A stretch of 64,000 bases of DNA from Filomicrobium insigne. Its GTDB lineage: Bacteria; Pseudomonadota; Alphaproteobacteria; Rhizobiales; Hyphomicrobiaceae. The notes under the pieces were generated by a model that worked only from the letters and a program-made list of their open reading frames with translations, searched no databases and was not told where the DNA came from. Each line of letters starts with the position of its first letter. The stretch's first letter is position 1. Positions 27,981 to 36,878 of the stretch are shown here, in pieces. Position numbers and translations under genes: made by a program. The stretch spans positions 672,543-736,542 of the forward strand of contig NZ_FNJC01000001.1 in the NCBI RefSeq assembly GCF_900104305.1, written 5' to 3'.

Positions 27981-28538
27981 TTAGGCGGCTTGCTTTGCCG
28001 TCACCTTCATAAGGCGGACGGGTGCCTTGCGCGAAGCGGCTGTCTGCCACTTCATCTCTTCCAGCTCCTCGCCGCGAAGATGCTCTTTCACGACAACATC
28101 TTCAGCGTGGAAAGCCTTGCGAAGCACATCGATCGCGAGATGCGGTTTCGCCTCGCCACACATGAAGACGTCGAGAGCAGCGTAATCCGCCTCGGGCCAA
28201 CTGTGGATCGAAATGTGGCTCTCTGAGAGAACCGCCACACCACTGACACCGCCATTCGGCGTGAAGTGGTGAAGATGAATGTGCAACAACGTAGCACCAG
28301 CAACTTCAACACAACGCTTCAGCGTCTGCTCTACATACTTGAGATCATCAAGCCGCCGGGCGCCAAATAGATCAATGATCAAATGGGTACCAGCGAAGCG
28401 AACGCCGTCACGCTCGATGAAGAAATCTTTTCTTTCATCCTGCGCTACGGGCGCAATTTCATTCAGATCTTCCTTTTGGGCGGTGCTTGAACGAGTCAAG
28501 TCCATCCCCAATTGGAAGAGGGTGTCGTCATAGGCCAT
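27981..28538 (-). CDS. speD: S-adenosylmethionine decarboxylase proenzyme, N-terminally extended
   Basis: It decarboxylates SAM to give the aminopropyl donor for SpeE. The core (about 38-160) shows GTHLIIDLFGARRLDD, GVSGVAVLSESHISIHSWPE and ALDVFMCGEA. Self-cleavage at Glu106/Ser107 in SESH would create the pyruvoyl group; His112 and Cys127 match the other catalytic residues of class 1B enzymes. The usual prokaryotic enzyme is about 120-130 residues. The extra 36 N-terminal residues and a basic C-terminal tail explain the 185-residue length here. The start, MAYDDTLFQLGMDLTRS, is preceded by GGGGAGGGT. Confidence 0.94.
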   Translation of the reverse strand: MAYDDTLFQLGMDLTRSSTAQKEDLNEIAPVAQDERKDFFIERDGVRFAGTHLIIDLFGARRLDDLKYVEQTLKRCVEVAGATLLHIHLHHFTPNGGVSGVAVLSESHISIHSWPEADYAALDVFMCGEAKPHLAIDVLRKAFHAEDVVVKEHLRGEELEEMKWQTAASRKAPVRLMKVTAKQAA

Positions 28539-28862
28539 CGGACCCTCCCCAACCAGTAGATAGATGTGACCCGTCCGCTCCTTACCTTAGGGGTTGTTTT
28601 GATACCTTTGGGGCAGGTGGACGAACGGAAGTCGGCTTTATGTCTGGATCGCCCCCTGCATGCAAGAAAAATTCGAGGTCGCGGAGAAAAAAAAATTCTC
28701 GTGTTTCCTCTTGCTTAAACAATAGGTTCACGAGAGGCGTTCCGGCTACTTTCGGACGTGCCAGCACACAAGGCGCTCTAATGGCCAACCCGACGCGTTC
28801 ATATGGTCCCGCGGTCCCCCGAATCAATCCCTGCCCTAAAATTCGGGGGTCAATGTCGACAT
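28539..28862. other. speD upstream region, no gene seen
   Basis: 324 bases. The part from about 28670 to 28730 is AT-rich, with a run of nine A at 28685-28693 inside GAGAA-A(n)-TTCTC. The frames crossing it have no ribosome-binding sites. It contains the speD promoter and the 3' flank of the AsmA-like gene's neighbour, but I cannot place a promoter with confidence. Confidence 0.45.
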
Positions 28863-31175
28863 CTACTGACCTCCGAACAACCCGTTCAGTAGCTTTTTGG
28901 TGTCGATCTTCTTCTTGCCGGTCTCATCTTCGGTGACGAAGCCGTCGATGATTTCCTGCGCGCTCTTGCCCTTAAACTGCTCTCCAACCTTCTTGATTGC
29001 ATCAGCGGCTTTATCGGGATCCTTCAGGACATCGCCGAGATCGGGCGTGTAATTCAAGTTGTCGAAGGGACCGTGGACGCGCACCGGGACCTCAATACCG
29101 GCAAGTCCTGTCTGGCCGCCTTGTCCCGTCAGGTTAGCGACCAATTTGGGCCGAAGCGTAAAATCGACTTCGCGCGATGGCAGCATGATTTTGCCTGCTC
29201 CCGTCAGACGCAGTAGCGGGCTCGCCATATTCAGGTCGTCGCTCTCGGCGACGCCGGCTTTGATCTTAAATGTTGCAGAGAGATTGCTGAAATCGGTTTT
29301 CTGGGTCGGGACGCGATTGAAGTCCGACACCCGACCCTGGGTTAATCCACGGATCGCCTGAGCCAAATTAAATCCGACAAGCGCACCGTCCGTAAATCGG
29401 AAATCCGCAGTCCCGGACAGCCCTTCAACGATCTCACGTTCACTGCCGCCCTGACTTGCAATGGCAAGTGAGAGGTTTCCGCGTCCTGCCAGCCAATCGA
29501 TATCTGCGGCATCCGTCAGCAAGGGCTGGCCTGAAACACCATCGGCGACGATGTTGGCATTGAAACCTAGCGTCGGGTTTGCCGCATTCAGCGTGATGAC
29601 GCCGCGCGCAGTGCCCTCATAAAGAACGGCCTCCTGCAGATCGGCTTGCATCGTCCCATCCTGGAGTGCGACGGCCAGCTGTGAGCGTCCCGCCTTGAGG
29701 CCCTGGAAAAGAAGACGATCGACGCTCAGCGCCAGATCAGCGTCGGCTGCGGACAACAATGTGAGGTCGATCGGCTCGCTACTCCACCCCTTGCGCTTTG
29801 TGTAGCCTTTGACCCGTGGCCCCGGCTCGCGAAGCAGATCCTCTATGGACTGCGGCGAGTTCCCCTTTGTTGTTTGCGTGGATGCGGGGCGGACTTTGAT
29901 AGCGCTAGGTGACTGCGGACTGCCGATGTACTTGTTGAGGTCGAGTTCAGCGAGTTTCAAATTCGCCTTGATGTGCGGACGCCCGGGCCGCTTCGTCACA
30001 ACAATATCGCCTGCAATCTCGGAACCATCGAGAGTCGACTTGGAATTCAGTAAAGAGATGCTGTTGCCGGCAACCTTGAGCCGCCCTTGAAGACTCAGTG
30101 GACCATAGCCAGAGGATTGCGGTAGGGCCGTGCCGAGCCAAGCCGCAAGCTCCCGCAGCGACTTAGCTTCCAAAATCGTGGCACCATCCAGCGCGAGAGC
30201 ATCGGAGAAAGCGATCGAACCGTCGTAGCCCGCCAGCACCGTGGCAGCCTCAACGGTAGCTTTTAGATCAGCGGGTGCATCCCGCAGGATTGCATCAAGC
30301 GACGTCAATGTCGCTGTCGTCGCAACTTTCTCACCTTTCCAGGCAAAATCACCCCGCAGCTGAAGCGGATCGGCAAGGGACGTCAGACCCAAAGCGACAT
30401 TGATCTGCTCGACCTGATCGCGCGCGCCTGTACGCGCGTCAGCGAAGTGGATCGTGCCGTTGTCTATGCGCACCTCGCCAAGTTCGATCTCGGACATCGA
30501 TATCGGCGCCGCTTCCGAAGGGGACGCACCAGTTAAAAACCCTCGTGCACTGTCGGGAACAAGCGAAGGGGCGTCAGAGGTCGTTCTGGTGGACGCTTGA
30601 GCCAACTGCACAGGACGCAATCGCTCTTGTGAGGCAAACTCCCAGGACTTGGCTCCATTCTCATCCACGCGCAGAGCAAAGACGGGATTGGTCAATACCA
30701 GTGTATCAACCGCGATTTTTCCCGACAGCAGAGGGAGCAGTTTCACCCGGACATCGAGGCTGTCCATCGTGACCAACGGTTCGCCGCCCATTTGTGGCGG
30801 GGCACCGAGGCTAACGTCACCAAGTGATACGCCAAGCGCCGGGAATATTTTAAATGATGCCGGACCGGCAATCGTCAGATCACGCCCGGTCTTCTGTTTG
30901 ACCTGCGCCACCAGTTGACTGCGGATCAAGTCCGTTGGCGGTGCAATAACGACAAACGCGAGTCCTGCCGCGATCACAGCCACGACTGCGACGAGGACAA
31001 AAACGAGAATGGTGCCGAAGCCACCGGATGACCGCTGATGTGCCCGGCGCTGGCGTTGCGGCGATCTGCGCGATGGACCGGCGCCCGGCGCCGGTGGGCG
31101 GCGTCGCGTTTGGCCATCCTGCTCATAACTCGGCCGATAATCCTGGAAACTCGGGGGCGGGTTTCGGTTGGTCAT
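28863..31175 (-). CDS. AsmA-family envelope protein
   Basis: AsmA-like proteins are inner-membrane-anchored periplasmic proteins with long beta-groove domains, linked to outer-membrane lipid homeostasis. The 770-residue protein has a basic, Pro-rich cytoplasmic start (about 1-55, with RRSPQRQRRAHQR), one membrane helix (TILVFVLVAVVAVIAAGLAFVVI, about 58-80) and the AsmA N-terminal signature IRSQLVAQVKQKTGRDLTIAG. The AsmA C-terminal region (about 530-720) includes FTDGALVGFNLAQAIRGL. The ORF extends 22 codons further upstream, but ATG 31175 with GAGG upstream fits better. It is monocistronic. Confidence 0.88.
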   Translation of the reverse strand: MTNRNPPPSFQDYRPSYEQDGQTRRRPPAPGAGPSRRSPQRQRRAHQRSSGGFGTILVFVLVAVVAVIAAGLAFVVIAPPTDLIRSQLVAQVKQKTGRDLTIAGPASFKIFPALGVSLGDVSLGAPPQMGGEPLVTMDSLDVRVKLLPLLSGKIAVDTLVLTNPVFALRVDENGAKSWEFASQERLRPVQLAQASTRTTSDAPSLVPDSARGFLTGASPSEAAPISMSEIELGEVRIDNGTIHFADARTGARDQVEQINVALGLTSLADPLQLRGDFAWKGEKVATTATLTSLDAILRDAPADLKATVEAATVLAGYDGSIAFSDALALDGATILEAKSLRELAAWLGTALPQSSGYGPLSLQGRLKVAGNSISLLNSKSTLDGSEIAGDIVVTKRPGRPHIKANLKLAELDLNKYIGSPQSPSAIKVRPASTQTTKGNSPQSIEDLLREPGPRVKGYTKRKGWSSEPIDLTLLSAADADLALSVDRLLFQGLKAGRSQLAVALQDGTMQADLQEAVLYEGTARGVITLNAANPTLGFNANIVADGVSGQPLLTDAADIDWLAGRGNLSLAIASQGGSEREIVEGLSGTADFRFTDGALVGFNLAQAIRGLTQGRVSDFNRVPTQKTDFSNLSATFKIKAGVAESDDLNMASPLLRLTGAGKIMLPSREVDFTLRPKLVANLTGQGGQTGLAGIEVPVRVHGPFDNLNYTPDLGDVLKDPDKAADAIKKVGEQFKGKSAQEIIDGFVTEDETGKKKIDTKKLLNGLFGGQ

Positions 31176-31498
31176 GGTCGGCCTCGGATTTCCCTTAGAT
31201 GGGTGCTTGATCGTGCAAACGCGGGCGCGGGATACCATCATGGTAGGACCGGACTATGTCACGGTCCCGCTCTATCCCGCAAAAACTAGGGGTTAAGAAC
31301 CCACCGGCGCGTCTGAGCCCGCTTCGTATCACAACGGATCGGACACGGCCCTAAGCAATACTCCCTATGCAACTGTTAATTGCACACATACCTCCAGCCT
31401 CTCTCGCGAAAGAGCGCGCAAAAAACTGATTCAATTATGTCATTTTATAATCCATCCTTCGCCGCAAAACTGACCCACGAATCAAGCAATTTCAACCT
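31176..31498. other. intergenic region between divergent AsmA-like and nuclease genes
   Basis: 323 bases. The half near the nuclease gene is AT-rich (about 31370-31495) and probably holds its promoter. No hairpin, tRNA or credible ORF stands out. Confidence 0.45.
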
Positions 31499-32233
31499 AT
31501 GGGTGAAATTGTTCTTCTTCGTCGCGCAACTTTGCGGGTGGCGTTTGCGCTCGCTTGCGCACTGATCGCGTGTCTCACTCTGCAGATTTTGCCTGCGAAA
31601 TTGAAAGCGCGTGTCTCCGGAACGGAAGCGATCTCTGGCGCCGCGCGAATCATCGACGGCGACACGATCGAAATCAAAGGCGAACGCATTCGTCTTAACG
31701 GCATAGACGCGCCGGAAACCAGTCAATCCTGCCCTAGCCGCTGGCTTGGCAGCTGGCGCTGCGGAGATGCCGCTGGCCATCAACTTCGCAAGATCATACA
31801 GATGCGCACGGTTACGTGTGAGGGGCATGAACGAGACAGCTATGGCCGTCTCATTGGAACCTGTTTTGTGGAAGGGCGGGACATCAACGCCGAGATGGTG
31901 CGCGCGGGTTATGCCTGGGCCTTTACCAAGTACTCGGACGTCTATGCTGGAGAACAGCGCGAAGCCGAGGCGGCAAAGGTCGGAATCTGGACGGCTGATA
32001 AGCCCGTCAAACCGGCCTGGGACTATCGAAAACAACGCTGGCAAAGCGCACAGCAAACCGCGCCGGCCGGCTGCGCAATCAAGGGCAACATCTCACACGC
32101 GGGCCATATCTATCACCTTCCGTGGAGCCCTTGGTACGACAGGGTAAGCATCGACACAGGACGCGGCGAACGCTGGTTCTGCAATGAGGCAGAGGCCATC
32201 GCGGCGGGATGGCGTGCTGCGCGGTTCGAATAG
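31499..32233 (+). CDS. secreted or membrane-anchored thermonuclease-family protein with a C-terminal ExoI-like segment
   Basis: A 244-residue staphylococcal-nuclease-fold protein. After a membrane segment (about 12-32, ATLRVAFALACALIACLTLQ) comes the SNase domain (about 45-165): ARIIDGDTIEIKGERIRLNGIDAPE, DSYGRLIGTCFV and EAKVGIWT-like end. The active-site Arg in DSYGR and the Asp residues of DGD are present. The C-terminal 55 residues (GNISHAGHIYHLPWSPWYDR) form a small module also found in succinoglycan-locus ExoI proteins, ending WFCNEAEAIAAGWRAARF. It precedes the SoxYZ-like gene by 88 bases on the same strand. Confidence 0.88.
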   Translation: MGEIVLLRRATLRVAFALACALIACLTLQILPAKLKARVSGTEAISGAARIIDGDTIEIKGERIRLNGIDAPETSQSCPSRWLGSWRCGDAAGHQLRKIIQMRTVTCEGHERDSYGRLIGTCFVEGRDINAEMVRAGYAWAFTKYSDVYAGEQREAEAAKVGIWTADKPVKPAWDYRKQRWQSAQQTAPAGCAIKGNISHAGHIYHLPWSPWYDRVSIDTGRGERWFCNEAEAIAAGWRAARFE

Positions 32234-32321
32234 CTCCTTCGTGGACGTTGACAAATTATCCGCACTCCACGACTCTCCGCACACATGCAGAAAATTGCAA
32301 GGATGCGGCAGGGATTGGATC

Positions 32322-33161
32322 ATGGCTAGCAGCGCGCACTTGGCAGGATGGCAGGGACGTTCCGTGTGGACCAGCGCTTGGGGCTTGACTGTCGCGTGTT
32401 TGCTTATGCCAGCCGCCGCACTCGCCGGACCGACGTGGGATGGCCTAAAGCCAGATGTATTTGGCGATCGCGCGATCCTCGATGGCCGTGAGGTTGTTGA
32501 ACTTTCCGCACCGACGCGACCTGACGACCAAAGCGCGGTGCCTGTTGCGGTCAATGCCCGCTTCCAGGACGGCCGGACGATCAAATCCGTCAGCATTATT
32601 GTCGATGAAAACCCCTCGCCGGTGGCAGCCGTCTTCACCATTGGAGGACAACGGCCCCATGTTCGACTCGCTGCCAATTTCCGCTTTAATGCCGAGACGG
32701 ATGTCCGTGCCGTAATCGAAGCGAGCGACGGGCAGCTCTATATGGTGGAACGCCATGTAAAATTTGCAGGGGGGCAGGCGTCTTGTTCGGCCCCGCCGCA
32801 AGGTGACCCAGAGGAAATCCGGGCCACCATGGGACAGATGAAGCTCGCCAACGCTTCAGCTCCCGCAGCGATGAGCCAGATCGAGGCCAAGGCGCGCCTC
32901 GACATCTCGCATCCGAACCACACCGGCATGGTCTTGGATCAGATCTCGCTGCTCTACATCCCGTTGCGCATCGTCAGCCAGGTCGATGTGCGGCAGGGCG
33001 ATGAACTCGTGTTCTCCATGGCTGGCTCCATGACGCTTTCTCAGAATCCGTCAATCGATTTCGATTATCGCGCGAACGGGGCGCATGCGTTGGACGTCAC
33101 GATCAGCGATAGCGACGGAGCAAGCTGGCAACAGAGCTTCCCGGTCGGTCACGCGAGCTAA
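32322..33161 (+). CDS. quinoprotein dehydrogenase-associated SoxYZ-like carrier protein
   Basis: This 279-residue periplasmic protein joins a SoxY-like half and a SoxZ-like half. It belongs to the fused family found next to PQQ-dependent alcohol/methanol dehydrogenases, where its exact role is unknown. There is a signal peptide (about 1-36, GLTVACLLMPAAALAG). The SoxY-like part has WDGLKPDVFGDRAILDG and VPVAVNARFQDGR; the SoxZ-like part has IEAKARLDISHPNHTGMVLDQ and ends SWQQSFPVG. It lacks the C-terminal GGCG swinging-arm cysteine of true SoxY; one Cys lies in ASCSAP near the junction. ATG 32322 follows CAGGGA. No dehydrogenase gene is adjacent. Confidence 0.85.
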   Translation: MASSAHLAGWQGRSVWTSAWGLTVACLLMPAAALAGPTWDGLKPDVFGDRAILDGREVVELSAPTRPDDQSAVPVAVNARFQDGRTIKSVSIIVDENPSPVAAVFTIGGQRPHVRLAANFRFNAETDVRAVIEASDGQLYMVERHVKFAGGQASCSAPPQGDPEEIRATMGQMKLANASAPAAMSQIEAKARLDISHPNHTGMVLDQISLLYIPLRIVSQVDVRQGDELVFSMAGSMTLSQNPSIDFDYRANGAHALDVTISDSDGASWQQSFPVGHAS

Positions 33162-33271
33162 GCGCGGTCTCGTTTGATGACGGAGGCTTGACCGCTTTTC
33201 CGCCGGCGCCCCAAAACTGCATATTTCTGCAATATTTCCCGATTCTTGACGCGATCCGGTTTTTCTTTTTC

Positions 33272-33374
33272 GGGGCGCCCCTATCGTGGCAGGCAAACGC
33301 CTGCAAGGTAGGCAATCCTGCTTGATACGCTTCTTTATTTCATGCAAAGTTCCAATCGAAATGGCAACTTTGCA
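33272..33374 (+). promoter_or_regulatory. structured leader or operator cluster upstream of tupB
   Basis: Three inverted repeats lie in about 100 bases: GGGGCGCCCC (33272-33281); GCAGGC-AAAC-GCCTGC (33289-33304), whose left arm can also pair with CCTGC at 33316-33320; and TGCAAAGTT (33343-33351) with AACTTTGCA (33366-33374). The last ends 15 bases before the preferred tupB start. Alternative pairings suggest RNA-based control. They could equally be operators. Confidence 0.5.
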
Positions 33375-33389
33375 ATAAAGAGATTAATT

Positions 33390-34097
33390 TTGCAGGATTT
33401 TGCAGAAGCGTTTCGGCTAGCATTCACACTCGTGCTATCCGGAGATCCAGACCTTCTGGAAATTATCGGTCTGTCGCTGCGCGTCAGTCTCTCGGCGATG
33501 CTGATTTCCTGCGCCTTCGGACTCGCGATCGGGGCGACCGTAGCTGTACTGCGGTTTCCGGGGCGGGGCGCGGTAATCGTCCTCATGAATTCGCTCATGG
33601 GCTTGCCGCCAGTCGTCGTCGGCCTTGTGGTGTATCTCATGCTGTCGAACGCTGGACCGCTTGGCTTCTTGCAGCTTCTCTACACACCCACGGCCATGAT
33701 TATCGCGCAGTCGGTCCTCATCACGCCGATCATCGCAGCGCTCTCCCGACAGGTTCTTGAAGACCTCTATTCTGAGTACGCCGAACAGTTCCGTTCCCTT
33801 TGCGTGCCAACGCATACCGCCATTGGGGCGTTGTTGTGGGATGCCCGCTACAGCCTCCTAACCGTGGCCCTTGCCGGCTTCGGGCGCGCCGTCGCCGAAG
33901 TCGGCGCGGTTATTATCGTGGGCGGCAACATCGCTCATCTTACCCGGGTGATGACCACGGCGATTGCCCTGGAAACCTCGAAAGGTGATCTTGCCCTCGC
34001 AATGGCACTCGGCATGGTGCTGCTAACGATCGCCATCCTTGTCAACGCCTCGGTCATGGCCTTGCGCTCAACGGCTGCGAGGCATGCCTATGCTTGA
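33390..34097 (+). CDS. tupB: tungstate ABC transporter, permease
   Basis: The membrane subunit of the TupABC importer for tungstate. It has five or more membrane segments and the permease EAA-like loop region (RQVLEDLYSEYAEQFRSLC). The motif AEVGAVIIVGGNIAHLTRVMTTAIALETSKGD is characteristic of TupB. The frame opens at ATG 33342, which has no ribosome-binding site and lies in a hairpin arm. TTG 33390, with AAAGAG 7 bases before it, gives the normal N-terminus MQDFAEAFRLAFTLVLSGDPDLLEI. The end overlaps tupC by 8 bases. tupC and tupA follow on the same strand. Confidence 0.9.
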   Translation: MQDFAEAFRLAFTLVLSGDPDLLEIIGLSLRVSLSAMLISCAFGLAIGATVAVLRFPGRGAVIVLMNSLMGLPPVVVGLVVYLMLSNAGPLGFLQLLYTPTAMIIAQSVLITPIIAALSRQVLEDLYSEYAEQFRSLCVPTHTAIGALLWDARYSLLTVALAGFGRAVAEVGAVIIVGGNIAHLTRVMTTAIALETSKGDLALAMALGMVLLTIAILVNASVMALRSTAARHAYA

Positions 34098-34860
34098 TGC
34101 GGTGGACCGGACAACCGCGGGGGAACGGATCATTGCGTCAAAGGCCGCACCGCGCGGCTTGTTGCCGATGGAGGCTCGCGGCCTGACGCTGGCGATTAGC
34201 GGCAAACGGTTGGTCGATGCCGTCGATCTCGATCTGAACGCCAACTCCATCACAATGATCATGGGGCCGAACGGCGCCGGCAAAAGTCTACTCATCCGGC
34301 TTCTGCATGGAATGATCACGCCGACCTCCGGCTCCATAACGTGGTCCGGCGAACAGCTGAATGAAGGCATGCGGCGACGCCAGGCTATGGTTTTCCAAAG
34401 GCCCGTGCTTTTGCGACGCTCCGTGGCTGCAAACGTCGACTTTGTGCTGAGTTTGCGCGGCCCCACCGACAAGGCCAAACGCGACCACATTCTCGAGCAT
34501 GTCGGGTTACTGGAGCACGCGAAGCAACCTGCCCGACTGCTGTCGGGCGGAGAGCAGCAACGGTTGGCCCTCGCTCGTGCTCTGGCGCTTGAACCCGACG
34601 TTCTGTTTCTCGACGAGCCGACAGCAAGTCTTGATCCAGCTTCAGTTCTGCGGATTGAGCAAATTGTGTCGAGTGCACACGCGAGCGGCACAAAAATCAT
34701 CTTCATCACCCACGATTTCGGACAGGCCAAGAGGCTCGCGGGCGACATTGTCCTTATGCATCGCGGTGGTGTGCTTGAGCACACGCCAGCTGAGAAGTTC
34801 TTCGAAAAACCCCAGACCGCCAAGGGAGCCGATTTCCTGGCGGGCCGCATCGTCCTTTAA
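34090..34860 (+). CDS. tupC: tungstate ABC transporter, ATP-binding protein
   Basis: The ATPase subunit that drives tungstate uptake. The 256-residue protein has Walker A GPNGAGKS (about 59-66), a Q-loop (MVFQRPVLLRRS), the ABC signature LSGGEQQR, Walker B DVLFLDEPTASLD and the switch His in FITHD. ATG 34090 overlaps the tupB stop; ATG 34084 is also possible. There is no C-terminal TOBE/Mop domain, unlike ModC. Confidence 0.93.
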   Translation: MLDAVDRTTAGERIIASKAAPRGLLPMEARGLTLAISGKRLVDAVDLDLNANSITMIMGPNGAGKSLLIRLLHGMITPTSGSITWSGEQLNEGMRRRQAMVFQRPVLLRRSVAANVDFVLSLRGPTDKAKRDHILEHVGLLEHAKQPARLLSGGEQQRLALARALALEPDVLFLDEPTASLDPASVLRIEQIVSSAHASGTKIIFITHDFGQAKRLAGDIVLMHRGGVLEHTPAEKFFEKPQTAKGADFLAGRIVL

Positions 34861-34887
34861 ATCAATCAACGTTAGGGAGACGTCCTC

Positions 34888-35739
34888 ATGACCACAACAA
34901 AAGCGGGTATGCGCTTCGCAATGGCCCTTGTCCTCGCAGCAGGTATTTCAGTACCAGCTGTCGCCGACGATGCATCGATCATCGTGCAGTCAACGACCTC
35001 GACAGCGAACTCCGGTCTTTATGACTATATGCTGCCAATCTTCGAGAAGAAGACGGGCATCAAGGTCAACGTCGTCGCTGTCGGGACGGGCCAAGCGATC
35101 AAGAACGCACAGAACTGCGACGGCGACGTGCTGCTCGTTCACGCCAAATCAGCCGAAGAAAAATTCGTTGCCGACGGCTTCGGCTTGAAGCGCAGTGACG
35201 TCATGTACAATGACTTCATCATCGTCGGCCCGCCTTCCGATCCAGCCAAAATCAAAGGTGACAAATCAGCGGGCGACGCCTTGAAGAAGATTGCAGGGGC
35301 CAAAGCCAACTTCGCCTCGCGCGGTGACAACTCCGGTACGCACAAAGCGGAGATCAAGCTTTGGAAGGCCGCAGGCGTCGACATCAAAGATTCGAGTGGT
35401 CAGTGGTATCGGGAAACGGGCTCCGGCATGGGCGCGACACTGAACACCGCTGTAGGAATGGGCGCATATGCCCTGACGGATCGCGGCACCTGGATCAGCT
35501 TCAAGAACAAAGGCGATTTCGAAATTCTCGTTGAAGGCGACAAGTCGCTATTCAACCAGTATGGCATCATGCTCGTGAACCCAGAAAAGTGCCCGAACGT
35601 GAAGGCAAAGGCCGGCCAGTCCTTCATCGATTGGGTCCTGTCGGCTGACGGGCAGAACACGATCCGCTCATTCCAGCTCGATGGCAAGCAGCTGTTCTTC
35701 CCTAACGCTGAAGCCGAACCCATGCAAAAGGCTGGCTAA
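34888..35739 (+). CDS. tupA: tungstate-binding periplasmic protein
   Basis: The 283-residue solute-binding protein captures tungstate with high selectivity over molybdate in the TupA family. The signal peptide covers about residues 1-27 (FAMALVLAAGISVPAVA). The oxyanion-binding signature is visible as VQSTTSTANSGLYDYMLP at the mature N-terminus, and ASRGDNSGTHKAEIKLW in the second lobe. It follows tupC by 27 bases with a GGGAG site. A strong terminator ends the transcript. The order here is tupB-tupC-tupA, with A last. Confidence 0.94.
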   Translation: MTTTKAGMRFAMALVLAAGISVPAVADDASIIVQSTTSTANSGLYDYMLPIFEKKTGIKVNVVAVGTGQAIKNAQNCDGDVLLVHAKSAEEKFVADGFGLKRSDVMYNDFIIVGPPSDPAKIKGDKSAGDALKKIAGAKANFASRGDNSGTHKAEIKLWKAAGVDIKDSSGQWYRETGSGMGATLNTAVGMGAYALTDRGTWISFKNKGDFEILVEGDKSLFNQYGIMLVNPEKCPNVKAKAGQSFIDWVLSADGQNTIRSFQLDGKQLFFPNAEAEPMQKAG

Positions 35740-35772
35740 GCCACATCGCGGCGAGCACTGATCTCTCAATCC

Positions 35773-35811
35773 AAAAAGCCTGGAGTTCCCTCGCGGAGCT
35801 CCAGGCTTTTT
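35773..35811. terminator. bidirectional terminator between tupA and the convergent regulator
   Basis: AAAAAGCCTGGAG (35773-35785) and CTCCAGGCTTTTT (35799-35811) form a perfect 13-bp stem with T tracts on both strands. Confidence 0.92.
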
Positions 35812-35834
35812 CTATTTGCTTCTATTCGGGCCGA

Positions 35835-36716
35835 TCAGGCGCTCAAACCATTAAAGTGGACGCGGCCAAAACCGCTTACGTCATAGCCTGCGTAATCGGC
35901 GGCACACTCGGTGAAGGTTGATGATCGGCAAAACGCAAGCAACTTCTGCATCGGCGGCTCGAACCAAGCGCGACGGTCGACAAGAAGATCGTAGCGCTCG
36001 TTACAAATCGGTACGAAGTCGAGGCGATACTTGGCAGCCAGGGCTTCCAAACCAAACGCAGCGTCGGCCTTGCCCTCAAGAACGGCGACGGCCGCATCAG
36101 TTTCCGACCGCGCAGCGGGGATGAATTGGACGTCGGTGTCGGATAGCCCGTTCTCGGCCATCACGTGCTCCAAAAGGATCTGGCTGCCGGCCTCAGGCTG
36201 ACGCGGAACGACTCGGTGTCCCTTGAGGTCTCCAATCGTTGCGAACTTTTCCGCCTGTCCTTTGGCAACGATCAAGCCACGACGACGCCAAGCCCATTCC
36301 ACAAGGATGCAGCTGGCAAGACCAAGGCGCGCATTGACTATCGGAACATTCCAGTCGCCGGTCGCCGCGTCGATAAGGTGAATACCCGCTGCAATGCCCT
36401 GGCGGCTGCAAAACCGCTCCAAGCCATCGCTGCTGCCATCAAAAAACGTCGCGATACCACAGCGGGACTCGAGCAATGCCCAGTCCAGTAACGGATCATG
36501 ACTTCCAAGGAACACGTTCGGGCGTTGGCCAGCGGCTCCGAGAGCCCCGGCGTCCGTATTATTGGACAGCCAGGCATCCACCCCGTCGCGCGGGAACAGC
36601 AATTTGCCTGTTGCGCGCGTGCATGGAATGCCACCCGACGCGGCAAGGTCGTAAACCTTGCGCTCCTTCAAGCGCAGCAAATCGGCGACTTCTTTCGTGG
36701 TCAGGTATCTGTGCAT
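35835..36716 (-). CDS. excisionase-type HTH regulator with a PBP-like ligand domain; candidate tungstate regulator
   Basis: A 293-residue one-component regulator. Residues 1-50 form a MerR/excisionase-type helix-turn-helix (YLTTKEVADLLRLKERKVYDLA). About 70-290 form a periplasmic-binding-protein-like domain (PBP_like superfamily), with NVFLGSHDPLLDWALLESRCG and KADAAFGLEALAAKYRLDFVPI. Related HTH-PBP proteins lie beside molybdate or tungstate transporters. Its convergent position next to tupA, sharing the terminator, suggests that it senses tungstate or molybdate, but this is inference. The start at 36716 gives MHRYLTTKEV; the longer 337-codon frame adds an unlikely leader. Confidence 0.8.
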   Translation of the reverse strand: MHRYLTTKEVADLLRLKERKVYDLAASGGIPCTRATGKLLFPRDGVDAWLSNNTDAGALGAAGQRPNVFLGSHDPLLDWALLESRCGIATFFDGSSDGLERFCSRQGIAAGIHLIDAATGDWNVPIVNARLGLASCILVEWAWRRRGLIVAKGQAEKFATIGDLKGHRVVPRQPEAGSQILLEHVMAENGLSDTDVQFIPAARSETDAAVAVLEGKADAAFGLEALAAKYRLDFVPICNERYDLLVDRRAWFEPPMQKLLAFCRSSTFTECAADYAGYDVSGFGRVHFNGLSA

Positions 36717-36878
36717 CGAAGCTCTCGAACCAATAGCGTGGTAGATTATGCAGTGGTGCGCCGGAACTTGCAAAGCTGAACGCTGCCGACTTTGGTTTTG
36801 TGTTGGCGATGCGTTTACCCATGCCGAATGGACATTGCTGGTGTTCAAGCTCCTGAAACTCAGGTGGAGCGCGTTTGG

